Shown here in pieces: positions 42,934-52,826 of a DNA stretch of 64,000 bases; positions within the stretch are counted from its first letter, which is position 1; each line of letters begins with the position of its first letter. Where the stretch lies: the NCBI RefSeq assembly GCF_018327685.1, contig NZ_BNEL01000001.1, positions 2,914,001 through 2,978,000 of the forward strand, written 5' to 3'. The DNA comes from Streptomyces sp. TS71-3 (GTDB taxonomy: Bacteria > Actinomycetota > Actinomycetes > Streptomycetales > Streptomycetaceae). Position numbers and translations under genes: made by a program. The notes beneath the pieces are model-generated. The model saw only the letters and a list, made by a program, of their open reading frames with translations. It did no database searches and was not told the DNA's origin.

Positions 42934-43054
42934 ACGCGTCAACCGATCTGGCGAGGGGGGACGAGGGATGACGAGGGATGACGAGGGGCGACGGGAGATG
43001 ACGAGGGACACGGGGCAGCGCGCGGTACGCTAGGCCGATCTCGAAATGTGTGTC

Positions 43055-43080
43055 AATGCTTACGTAACTCATTACATAAA
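43055..43080. promoter_or_regulatory. AT-rich operator candidate between transporter and PadR genes
   Basis: An AT-rich island in otherwise GC-rich DNA contains the palindrome TTACGTAA (43060-43067) flanked by AATG and CATT. It lies between the divergent transporter and PadR genes, where PadR-family proteins usually bind AT-rich dyads. Functional role is inferred. Confidence 0.45.
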
Positions 43081-43175
43081 TTGGCCGTCCGCACCCACGG
43101 CACCCACCAGCACCCACAGCACCGAGACGCCAGTCGGCGCGAGTCGACACGAGACACGACGAAGAGGGGGATCCG

Positions 43176-43790
43176 GTGTCCCTGCCCCACGCCCTGCTCG
43201 CCCTGCTCGACGCGGGCCCGATGACGGGGTACGAGCTCACGAAGCAGTTCGACCAGTCGGCCGACCGGGTCTGGCACGCGACGCACCCGCAGATCTACAC
43301 GGAGCTGCGCCGCCTGGAGGGCGCTGGCCTCGTGACCGCCCGCGAGATGCCCCGCGGCCCGAAGGCGAAGGCCGTGAAGCGGGCGTACGCGCTGACGGAG
43401 GAGGGCGGCGCCGAGCTGCGGCGCTGGGTGGCTCAGGTCGAGGCGCCCCAGCGGGTCAGGGACGTGGCCTACCTGAAGGCCACGTACTACGAGTACGCCG
43501 AGCCGGAGACCGTACGCGAGCAGTTCGAGGCGCACCGCGCCCACTTCCACGAGCAGCAGCAGCGCTGGGAGCGGCACGTCGAGCAGTTGCGCGCGCGGCG
43601 CACGGAGCTGCTGAGCCGCCGCCTGGCGGGCGCGGCCCGGGAGGACCACGAGAAGATCGTTGCCTTCAAGGTCCACGCCTACCAGGGGCTCATCGAGCGC
43701 GCCCGCACGGAGGTCGCCTGGGCCGAGCGGGGCCTCGCGCTGGTGGCCGGGCTCGACGAGCCGCCGGACCCGGCGGCGTCCGCCGAGTAG
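43176..43790 (+). CDS. PadR-family transcriptional regulator
   Basis: 204 residues from GTG 43176. The N-terminal winged helix (LLALLDAGPMTGYELTKQFDQS ... IYTELRRLEGAGLVTA) and a C-terminal helical dimerisation region rich in Glu/Arg (FEAHRAHFHEQQQRWERHVEQL) are typical. It probably represses the divergent MFS gene in response to a drug-like ligand. Confidence 0.92.
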   Translation: MSLPHALLALLDAGPMTGYELTKQFDQSADRVWHATHPQIYTELRRLEGAGLVTAREMPRGPKAKAVKRAYALTEEGGAELRRWVAQVEAPQRVRDVAYLKATYYEYAEPETVREQFEAHRAHFHEQQQRWERHVEQLRARRTELLSRRLAGAAREDHEKIVAFKVHAYQGLIERARTEVAWAERGLALVAGLDEPPDPAASAE

Positions 43791-43868
43791 GGTGGCAGGC
43801 CCGGGCGGGAGTACCCACCGCAGGCCGTGGCGGCCCGCCCCACCGACGGCAGGATCAGGAGTGCGCAC

Positions 43869-44213
43869 GTGAGCGACGTCGAGATCCGCGACGACCGGGA
43901 CGCAGGGCGGCTGGAGGCGGTCCAGGACGGGGAAGTGGTGGGCCACATCGCGTACTTCGCGCTGGAGCCGCCGGAGCGTGCGCTCGTCCCCGTCCACACG
44001 ATCGTGGAACCTGCCCACGAGGGGAAGGGCATCGCCGGCTCCCTGGTCCGCGAGCTGTACGGCATCGCGGCCCGCGAGGGCGACGCCGTGGTCCCGCTCT
44101 GCCCCTACGTCACGCGCTGGGCGGAGCGCCACCCCGACGAGGCCCCGGCCGCCGCCCCCGAACTCCAGCACGCTGCCGAGCAGTGGCTGGCGGCACACCC
44201 GGGGCGGTTCTGA
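43869..44213 (+). CDS. Small GNAT-type N-acetyltransferase (YidJ-like)
   Basis: 114 residues from GTG 43869; CAGGAG lies 8 bases upstream, which favours it over a longer start at 43827. Fits the short Gcn5-related family: IRDDRDAGRLEAVQDGEVVGHIAYF, then VHTIVEPAHEGKGIAGSLVRELY (acetyl-CoA loop) and VVPLCPYVTRWAERHP. Substrate unknown. Confidence 0.9.
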   Translation: MSDVEIRDDRDAGRLEAVQDGEVVGHIAYFALEPPERALVPVHTIVEPAHEGKGIAGSLVRELYGIAAREGDAVVPLCPYVTRWAERHPDEAPAAAPELQHAAEQWLAAHPGRF

Positions 44214-44385
44214 GGACCGGACGGTTCTGAGGCCCTCCGAAGCGGGGGGTTCCGAGGACCCCCGAAGCGGGCGGTTCCGAGGGCCAGGGCCCACGCGCCC
44301 TTACAGGTGGTTCCGAGGGCCGGAGCCCCGCGCGCCCTTAGAGGCGGTTCCGAGGGCCGGAGCCCCGCGCGCCCTTACCGGCCGC
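44209..44385 (+). repeat. Degenerate tandem repeats after the acetyltransferase gene
   Basis: Units with the core GGTTCCGAGG recur at spacing of about 25 bases in the first part (near 44225, 44250 and 44275) and about 36-37 bases later (44275, 44311, 44348). The last two units are nearly identical, with GGGCCGGAGCCCCGCGCGCC. The array starts at the acetyltransferase stop and ends before the Fur gene. Confidence 0.7.
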
Positions 44386-44422
44386 CGCGGGCCCTGCGGC
44401 CCGTTGCGCGCAGGACGGCCCG

Positions 44423-44833
44423 TTACGAGCAGGACGGGCAGAGCCCGCGGTAGGTGACCTCGACCTGGGACACCGTGAAGCCGAAGCGTTCCTGCGCGGG
44501 AAGGTCCGCGAGGGGATCGCCGGCCGGGTGGACGTCGCGGACCGTGCCGCAGTTCGAGCAGACCAGGTGGTGGTGCGGGTGGTGCGCGTTGGGGTCGTAG
44601 CGCTTGGCGCGGCCGTCGGTGGCGACCTCTATGACCTCGCCGAGCAGGACCAGCTCGCCCAGGGTGTTGTAGACCGTCGCCCGGGAGATCTCGGGGAGTC
44701 GCCGCGCCGCCCGGGAGTGCACCTCGTCGGCCGTCAGGTGCACGTGGTCGCCGTCGAGGACCTCGGCGACGACGCGGCGCTGGGAGGTCATCCGCCAGCC
44801 GCGCCCTCGCAGTCGCTCCAGCAGGTCACTCAT
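44423..44833 (-). CDS. Fur-family peroxide-type regulator (FurA/CatR-like)
   Basis: 136 residues. The winged helix is at about 1-80 (MTSQRRVVAEVLDGDHVHLTADEVHSRAARRLPEISRATVYNTL). The metal sites include HHPHHHL, C92-x2-C95 and a C-terminal C131-x2-C134 pair that bind structural zinc. It is transcribed away from katG, with a shared 457-base upstream region. In streptomycetes a Fur-family repressor (FurA or CatR) controls the neighbouring catalase gene by sensing oxidants; the same role is likely here. Confidence 0.92.
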   Translation of the reverse strand: MSDLLERLRGRGWRMTSQRRVVAEVLDGDHVHLTADEVHSRAARRLPEISRATVYNTLGELVLLGEVIEVATDGRAKRYDPNAHHPHHHLVCSNCGTVRDVHPAGDPLADLPAQERFGFTVSQVEVTYRGLCPSCS

Positions 44834-47489
<2,656 letters not shown>

Positions 47490-47548
47490 TCGGTTCGACT
47501 CCGTCCGACCGGGTCGATCACAACCGCGACACCGCGACACCGCCACAC

Positions 47549-47580
47549 CGTCCTGGCCGGCCCACCGGCCGGTCAGGACG
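47549..47580 (+). terminator. Terminator hairpin after katG
   Basis: CGTCCTGGCCGG (47549-47560) pairs with CCGGTCAGGACG (47569-47580), one G-T wobble in a 12-bp stem, with an 8-base loop. It starts 59 bases after the katG stop. Confidence 0.8.
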
Positions 47581-47967
47581 GGCGGGCAGGCGCACCGCGG
47601 GTCCGGAAGGGCTCGCGGTCGTGCCGCGCCCTGTGTCCCGAAGACCCCCGAAGACCCCCCACCTCCACCGCCGCCGAAACGCTGCCGTATCGTCGTCTCA
47701 CGACGACACACGCGTCGGCGGTTCCAGGCATGCCCTCCGCTACGGGCCCTGCCCCTGAACCCCACCGGGCCATTACCGTATGCGCCCGCGCCGTGCAAGA
47801 AAGCACGTCAACTTCAGTCCGTGAAACCACTCTTTCGAGTGAAAGAACGACCTGGAGTGGAGTGATGACGTCGAGTGAGAAAATATGACGGCGTCAAGGC
47901 CCCGGCGATCGCGCTCTTCCCGGCTGACGGTACCCGGCGGCTCTATGTCAGAAGGGGTTCTCCTATT

Positions 47968-48936
47968 TTGCACAGCATGCACACCCTCAGCACCCGTGCC
48001 CCCCGGTTCAGGGCCTCCGTGATCGGTGCCGCTGTCGCCGTCGCCGCGGGCGCGCTCGCCCTCGGGCCGGCGTCAGTGGCCGGCGCCGCCCCCGCCTCCA
48101 GCGACGGCACCGGGACGGCCGACGCGGTCGTCCTGAAGACCGGCCTCGACGTCTCGCTCGCCAACAAGAAGGCGGACGTCCCCCTGTCGGTGGCCCTCAA
48201 CGAGGTGCACGCCCCCGCCGACGCGAACAAGACCCTGCTCACCGCCAAGCTCGACGGTGTCGACAGCGGCAAGCCCTTCAGCGTCCTCCGTGCCGACGTC
48301 GCCAACGCCAAGGCGACCGCGGACAAGGAGAAGTCCGAGGGCTACGTGAACGTCGTCAACGCCAGCGTGCTCGTCCCGGGCGTGCTCGGTGTCGTGAAGG
48401 TCGACGAGGTCACCACCAAGGCGACCTGCGCCGCCGACGCGGCCCCCACCGCGGGCACCAACTTCGTCGGCGACGTCACCGTCCTCGGCAAGAAGGTCTC
48501 CATCCGCGCGGGCGGCAGCAGCAAGGTGACCGTCCCCGGCATCGGCGAGGTCACCCTCGACCTGGCCAAGTCGGTCAAGACGTCCACCACGGCCGCGTCC
48601 AGCGCCCTGGACCTGAAGGTCGACGTCAACCCCGGCAAGCTCAACGTCGCCCAGGTCACCGGTGAGGTCACCCTGGCCAAGGCGAGCTGCGAGAAGCCGG
48701 CCGGCGACGGCGGCTCCTCGACCGGCGGCTCCTCGACCGGCGGTTCGTCGGACGGCGGCACGAGCGGCGGTTCGACGTCGGGCGGCGGCACCGAGCCGCA
48801 GAGCGGCGGCGGCCACGACCTCGCCGAGACCGGTGGCAGCTCCGCCACGCCCTACATCGCCGGTGCGGCGGCCGTCCTGGTCGTCGCGGGCGGCGGCGCG
48901 GTCTACATGACCCGCCGCAAGAAGTCGCAGGCGTAA
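47968..48936 (+). CDS. LAETG-anchored cell-surface protein, SCO1860-type
   Basis: 322 residues from TTG 47968 (GAAGGGG 10 bases upstream); ATG 47977, three codons later, is the alternative. The N-terminus is a Sec signal peptide (VIGAAVAVAAGALALGPASVAGAAPA). The mature part has repeated beta-strand-like segments and two or three cysteines. A Gly/Ser linker (GSSTGGSSTGGSS) leads to the sortase motif LAETG, a membrane helix and the RRKK tail. It is covalently attached to the cell wall by a class E-type sortase. The preceding ~480 bases to katG hold only its terminator. Confidence 0.92.
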   Translation: MHSMHTLSTRAPRFRASVIGAAVAVAAGALALGPASVAGAAPASSDGTGTADAVVLKTGLDVSLANKKADVPLSVALNEVHAPADANKTLLTAKLDGVDSGKPFSVLRADVANAKATADKEKSEGYVNVVNASVLVPGVLGVVKVDEVTTKATCAADAAPTAGTNFVGDVTVLGKKVSIRAGGSSKVTVPGIGEVTLDLAKSVKTSTTAASSALDLKVDVNPGKLNVAQVTGEVTLAKASCEKPAGDGGSSTGGSSTGGSSDGGTSGGSTSGGGTEPQSGGGHDLAETGGSSATPYIAGAAAVLVVAGGGAVYMTRRKKSQA

Positions 48937-48970
48937 GGCGGGAGGGCCTCTTCGCCCGCCAGAACGCTCT

Positions 48971-49007
48971 CATGGGTGCCGGTCGCAGCCTGCGGCCGGC
49001 ACCCATG
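48971..49007 (+). terminator. Strong terminator after surface protein gene
   Basis: CATGGGTGCCGGTCGCA on the left arm pairs with TGCGGCCGGCACCCATG on the right arm, with one wobble and a 3-base loop. It begins 35 bases after the stop codon. Confidence 0.85.
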
Positions 49008-49068
49008 GTGCTTTCCGGGCGGACGGGGTAGCGGCGAAGGGGGCCGGGGAGCGGCCAACGGATCCGCG

Positions 49069-49165
49069 CGATGACTCCCGAACGGGGCCCGCACGGACTC
49101 GCGCGACGACTCCCGAACCGGGCCCGCCAGACGACTCCCGAATTCGGCCCGTGCGATGACTCCTC
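49069..49165 (+). repeat. Four copies of GAYGACTCCCGAA upstream of PCD-VOC gene
   Basis: The motif GA(T/C)GACTCCCGAA occurs at about 49070, 49105 and 49130, with a weaker copy at 49155; spacing 35, 25 and 25 bases. Each is followed by a GGCCCG block. The last copy ends about 26 bases before the gene start, so an operator role is possible. Confidence 0.6.
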
Positions 49166-49190
49166 ACGGGCCCGATGGGACCATCGGGCC

Positions 49191-49856
49191 ATGGAGAAGC
49201 TCAGCACCCCGGAGATCCTCGCGGCGATCGCGGACGGCCTCGGCGACTGGCGCAAGCTCGGCCAGCCCCTCGCCGCCCGCTACCGCGTCGCGGACACCGT
49301 CCGCGGGGCCGCCTTCGTGTCCGCGGTCGCCCAGGCGGCCGTCGCCGCCGGCCGTGACCCGGAGATCCGCATGGGGCGCGGGTTCGTCGACGTGGCGCTG
49401 AGCACCGCCGCCAAGGACGGCGGGCGGTGGGTCACGGCGCAGGACGTCGACATGGCCCGTACCGTCAGCGAACTCGCGCGGAACCAGGGCCTGGCCCCCG
49501 CCCCCGGCGAGGTGGCGCAGGTGGAGCTCGCGCTCGACACCGCGGACAGCGCGGCGGTGGCCCCGTTCTGGGCGGCGCTGCTCACCTCGGGCGCGCCCCA
49601 CCGGTCCTGGGAAGTGCTCGACCCGACGAGCCGCGTGCCGAACGTGTGGTTCCAGAAGACCGGCGCCCACGAGGCCCCGCGCCAGCGCTGGCACGTCGAC
49701 CTGTGGCTGGCCCCCGAGGCGGCCGGCGAGCGCATCGCGGCCGCCGTCGCCGCCGGGGGCACCGTGGTCGACGACTCCGAGGCACCGTCGTTCACCGTCC
49801 TCGCCGACCCCGACGGCAACAAGGCATGCGTCTGCACGGCCCTCGGGCGCTCCTAG
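49191..49856 (+). CDS. Pterin-carbinolamine dehydratase-VOC fusion protein
   Basis: 221 residues from ATG 49191. Residues ~1-105 resemble pterin-4a-carbinolamine dehydratase (ILAAIADGLGDWRKLGQPLAARY, then RGFVDVALSTAAKDGGRWVTAQDVDMARTVSELA). However, the HHP motif of active enzymes is replaced by DPEIRMG. Residues ~110-221 form a VOC/glyoxalase-like domain (VELALDTADSAAVAPFWAALL ... WHVDLWLAPEAAG ... VLADPDGNKACVC). Such fusions occur in actinomycetes; the function is unknown and may be ligand binding. Confidence 0.85.
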   Translation: MEKLSTPEILAAIADGLGDWRKLGQPLAARYRVADTVRGAAFVSAVAQAAVAAGRDPEIRMGRGFVDVALSTAAKDGGRWVTAQDVDMARTVSELARNQGLAPAPGEVAQVELALDTADSAAVAPFWAALLTSGAPHRSWEVLDPTSRVPNVWFQKTGAHEAPRQRWHVDLWLAPEAAGERIAAAVAAGGTVVDDSEAPSFTVLADPDGNKACVCTALGRS

Positions 49857-49928
49857 GGGCTCCAGGGAGGCTTCCCGGGCTTCCCGGCCTCCCCAGGGTC
49901 CCCCGCGAAGGGCCGTGCACCGCGCCCG

Positions 49929-50516
49929 TCAGGAGCCGTACGGCGCCTTCGCCCTGGCCTCCTTGAGGGCCTGCCCCCACCACGTGATCTGGTCCAGCAG
50001 CACCTTGGCGGCGGCGCTGGTCGCCTCCGGGTCCAGGGGCTCTCCGTCCGGGCCGAACTGGGCGCCGGCGTTGTGGAAGCTCACGGTGTCGCGCGTGGTG
50101 ACGGCGTGCAGCTCGGCGAAGACCTGGCGCAGGTGCTCCACCGCCCGCAGGCCGCCCGAGATGCCGCCGTACGACACGAAGGCCACCGGCTTCGCCTGGA
50201 ACTGGAGGTTGTGCCAGTCCAGAACGTTCTTGAGCGAACCCGGGTAGCTGTGGTTGTACTCCGGGGTGACCACGACGAAGGCGTCGGCCGCCGCGAGGCG
50301 CGGGGTGAGCTGCTTGATTCCGTCCATCATCCGGTCATCGGGGTTCATGGCCGGGGCCGAGGTGCCCAGCGGCCCGTCGGCCAGGTCGATCAGGTCGACC
50401 TCGATGTTCTCGTGGCCCTCGGTCTGGCGCACGAACCAGTTCGCCACGGTCGGGCCGAAGCGGCCCTCGCGGACGCTTCCGATGATGACGGCAAGGTTGA
50501 GCGGGCTGTCCGGCAT
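49929..50516 (-). CDS. NADPH-dependent FMN reductase
   Basis: 195 residues. The flavin phosphate loop IIGSVREGRFGPTVANWF and TPEYNHSYPGSLKNVLDW are hallmarks of the NADPH-dependent FMN reductase/quinone-reductase family; YGGISGGLRAVEHLRQVF follows. It is divergent from a TetR gene over a 163-base gap with a palindrome, suggesting that quinone or electrophile stress induces it. Confidence 0.93.
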   Translation of the reverse strand: MPDSPLNLAVIIGSVREGRFGPTVANWFVRQTEGHENIEVDLIDLADGPLGTSAPAMNPDDRMMDGIKQLTPRLAAADAFVVVTPEYNHSYPGSLKNVLDWHNLQFQAKPVAFVSYGGISGGLRAVEHLRQVFAELHAVTTRDTVSFHNAGAQFGPDGEPLDPEATSAAAKVLLDQITWWGQALKEARAKAPYGS

Positions 50517-50581
50517 GACATCTCCTCATATAGCCAAGGCCGGCACCCGATATCTGAATGCGCAAGGAATGCTTCGTTATT

Positions 50582-50599
50582 CTACCTGCCGGCCGGTAG
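50582..50599. promoter_or_regulatory. TetR operator candidate
   Basis: CTACCTGCCGGCCGGTAG is a near-perfect 18-bp dyad (16 of 18 positions symmetric) in the gap between the FMN reductase and TetR genes. It lies 66 bases from one start and 81 from the other, a usual place for a shared TetR operator. Confidence 0.6.
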
Positions 50600-50679
50600 T
50601 TTAACCTAGGCTTCGACTCGTCGGAGCGTCAAGTGGGGATATTTCAGGCCGAGTTGTCTCGGCCGAGGAGGTGCCGGCA

Positions 50680-51279
50680 GTGGAAGGCGTACGGCGGACG
50701 CGTCGCGGGAGCACCCGGCGTCAGAGCATCCAGGACGTGGCGTCGCGGATCTTCCAGGAGCGCGGGTACGAGAAGACGTCGCTGCGCGAGATCGCGGACG
50801 GCGTCGGGCTCACGAAGGCATCCCTCTACTACCACTTCAAGACCAAGGAGGACATCCTCGTCAGCCTGCTGGAGGGGGTGGGCCGGGAGCTGGACGAGCT
50901 GATCGCCTGGGGCCGTCAGGCGCCGCGCACGCTGGGGACCGGACGGGAACTGCTCACCCGGTACAGCGCGATCTTCGGCGAGGCGGGTCCCGTATTCAGC
51001 ATCCTCCAGCAGAACCAGGCCACCATGAGCGAGCTGGCGATCGGCCGGGAGTTCAGCGACCGCACCGAGGCCCTCTCCCTGCTGCTGCGCGACGCGGACG
51101 CCCCGCTGTCCGAGCAGATCCGCTGCGTGAGCGCGCTGCTGACCCTGCACTTCGGCACGTTCGCCCTCCAGCACCTGGAGGGGGAGCCGGAGGAGAAGCG
51201 GCGGCACCTCCTCGACGCCGCCGTCGAGCTGCTGAGCTCGGCGTATGCAGGGCGCCCGGAGCGCGAGGGGACGGCCTGA
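50680..51279 (+). CDS. TetR-family transcriptional regulator
   Basis: 199 residues from GTG 50680; GAGGAGG ends 8 bases upstream, whereas the in-frame GTG at 50671 would overlap the ribosome site. The N-terminal HTH is standard (SIQDVASRIFQERGYEKTSLREIADGVGLTKASLYYHFKTKEDIL). The C-terminal ligand domain fits the TetR_C family involved in acyl-CoA or quinone sensing. It likely represses the divergent FMN reductase. Confidence 0.92.
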   Translation: MEGVRRTRRGSTRRQSIQDVASRIFQERGYEKTSLREIADGVGLTKASLYYHFKTKEDILVSLLEGVGRELDELIAWGRQAPRTLGTGRELLTRYSAIFGEAGPVFSILQQNQATMSELAIGREFSDRTEALSLLLRDADAPLSEQIRCVSALLTLHFGTFALQHLEGEPEEKRRHLLDAAVELLSSAYAGRPEREGTA

Positions 51280-51330
51280 CGCGCGGGGGGGCGCGGCTAT
51301 TCGAACGTTGCCGCGGAGGGTGAGAATGAA

Positions 51331-51348
51331 AAACCGTCGACCCGGTTT
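51331..51348. promoter_or_regulatory. ARE-like dyad upstream of GBL-receptor-like gene
   Basis: AAACCG (51331-51336) and CGGTTT (51343-51348) form a dyad AAACCGTCGACCCGGTTT, which resembles the autoregulatory elements bound by gamma-butyrolactone receptors. It is about 340 bases upstream of the receptor-like gene. A second weak dyad, CATAC...GTATG, spans 51383-51408 and overlaps TTGACC. Confidence 0.45.
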
Positions 51349-51684
51349 GTATCGGGGTGACCACGCGTGAACATCCCCCTGTCATACGGCTGTTGACCGG
51401 GAGGTATGCACCCGATGACGGCACCGTATCGGAGCCCCTGACGGCTCGGGTGGCTTGAACTCGGGGTTTAACAGACTGCCGTGCTGGTTTCGGTTCGCGC
51501 CGTGTGCGCACAATGGCGCGGAGCCCGATCGGGCGAACCGCCTCGCTCACGACAGAGATCATGACGAGGGCCGGACCGGCGCGGTCCCCACACGGGCGCG
51601 TGCCGGGCGATCCCGCCGGGCCCCCGCCATGCCGCCGAAGGGTCGTTCGAGCGCGGGCGCAGTGTGCATGCAGAGAGGGTGGCC

Positions 51685-52563
51685 ATGGCGCGCCAGGAAC
51701 GAGCGGTGCTGACTCGCAGGGAGATCCTCCGGGCGGCCGGGGAGGTCTTCGGCGACCTCGGATACGAGGCCACCACGATCTCCGACATCCTCACCCGGGC
51801 GGGGGTGACCAAGGGAGCGCTCTACTTCCACTTCTCCTCGAAGGAGGACCTGGCGCAGGGGCTCCTCAACACGCAGGTGGAGTGCGTTCCCGAGCCCCCC
51901 GACACCGGGCTGTTCCTCCAGGCGGTCATCGATCGGGGAATGATTCTCGCCCATCTGATGCCCCGCGACCCGCTGGTGCGCGGCAGCGCGCGCCTGGCCG
52001 TCGACATACAGAAGTGGCCCGGGGCACAGGAGTGGCGGCCCCACGCCGAGTGGACGAAGGCGGCGGCGCACGATCTGCGGCTGGCGCGCGACCACGGAGA
52101 GCTCCTTCCGCACGCCGACGTGGAGGAGATCGCCGAGCTGCTGGTGGGCTCCTTCACCGGCCTCCAGCTGATGTCCCAGGTGGTGTCCGGCCTGACGGAC
52201 CTGGAGGAGCGGGCCTCGGTGCTCTTCAGGACCGTGCTGTCGACCGTCACCAGGCCGGCGGTCCTCGGCCGGCTCGACATGGCCCCGGGCCGCGGCGGCC
52301 GGGTCGTCAAGCTCATAGAGGAGGCGGAGAGCGCCGGACAGACCTCCGGGACGGCATCCGGCACGGCTTCCGGGACGTCCTCCGCAGCGGCCTCCGGAGC
52401 GATCTCCGTGCCGGCTCCCGCTACGGCCTCCGAAGCGGGGGCCGGAACGATCTCCGAAGCGGCTCCCGCGACGGCCACCGGATCGGCCCCTGGAACGACC
52501 TCAGGGGAGAGCGCCGCAGGCCCCGCCGTCCTCGACCGCGCCGCGCCGGCGCCCGCTCCCTGA
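51685..52563 (+). CDS. Gamma-butyrolactone receptor-like TetR regulator (ScbR/ArpA type)
   Basis: 292 residues from ATG 51685 (GAGAGGG upstream). Residues 1-60 are almost a ScbR signature: MARQERAVLTRREILRAAGEVF, then GYEATTISDILTRAGVTKGALYFHFSSKEDLAQ. The ligand-binding domain continues to ~215. The last ~75 residues are a low-complexity Ser/Gly/Thr/Ala tail (SGTASGTASGTSSAAASG) encoded by repeats, making it longer than usual receptors (about 215-230). No afsA-type synthase gene is in the window, so it could be an orphan receptor. Confidence 0.9.
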   Translation: MARQERAVLTRREILRAAGEVFGDLGYEATTISDILTRAGVTKGALYFHFSSKEDLAQGLLNTQVECVPEPPDTGLFLQAVIDRGMILAHLMPRDPLVRGSARLAVDIQKWPGAQEWRPHAEWTKAAAHDLRLARDHGELLPHADVEEIAELLVGSFTGLQLMSQVVSGLTDLEERASVLFRTVLSTVTRPAVLGRLDMAPGRGGRVVKLIEEAESAGQTSGTASGTASGTSSAAASGAISVPAPATASEAGAGTISEAAPATATGSAPGTTSGESAAGPAVLDRAAPAPAP

Positions 52564-52826
52564 GGGGCGTGCCCGGCTGAGGGCCGGAAGGCCACGTTCG
52601 GTCTAAGCCGCGCCCACCGCCGCGGGCGGGCCCGGCGGGCGGCAGCCGGCGGGGCCGGACGGCGGGACCTCGGGCCCGTGCCGCGCGCGGGACTCCGGGT
52701 GGAGGACCCCTCACTCCGCGTCGCGCCTGGTCGGTGCGGTGCGTTCGTTAGGCTGGTAGGGCTGGGCGATCCTGGGGGCTTCTGCCGGCGGCGAGAGGTG
52801 ACCACGGAGGTCACGGAGGTATCGGG

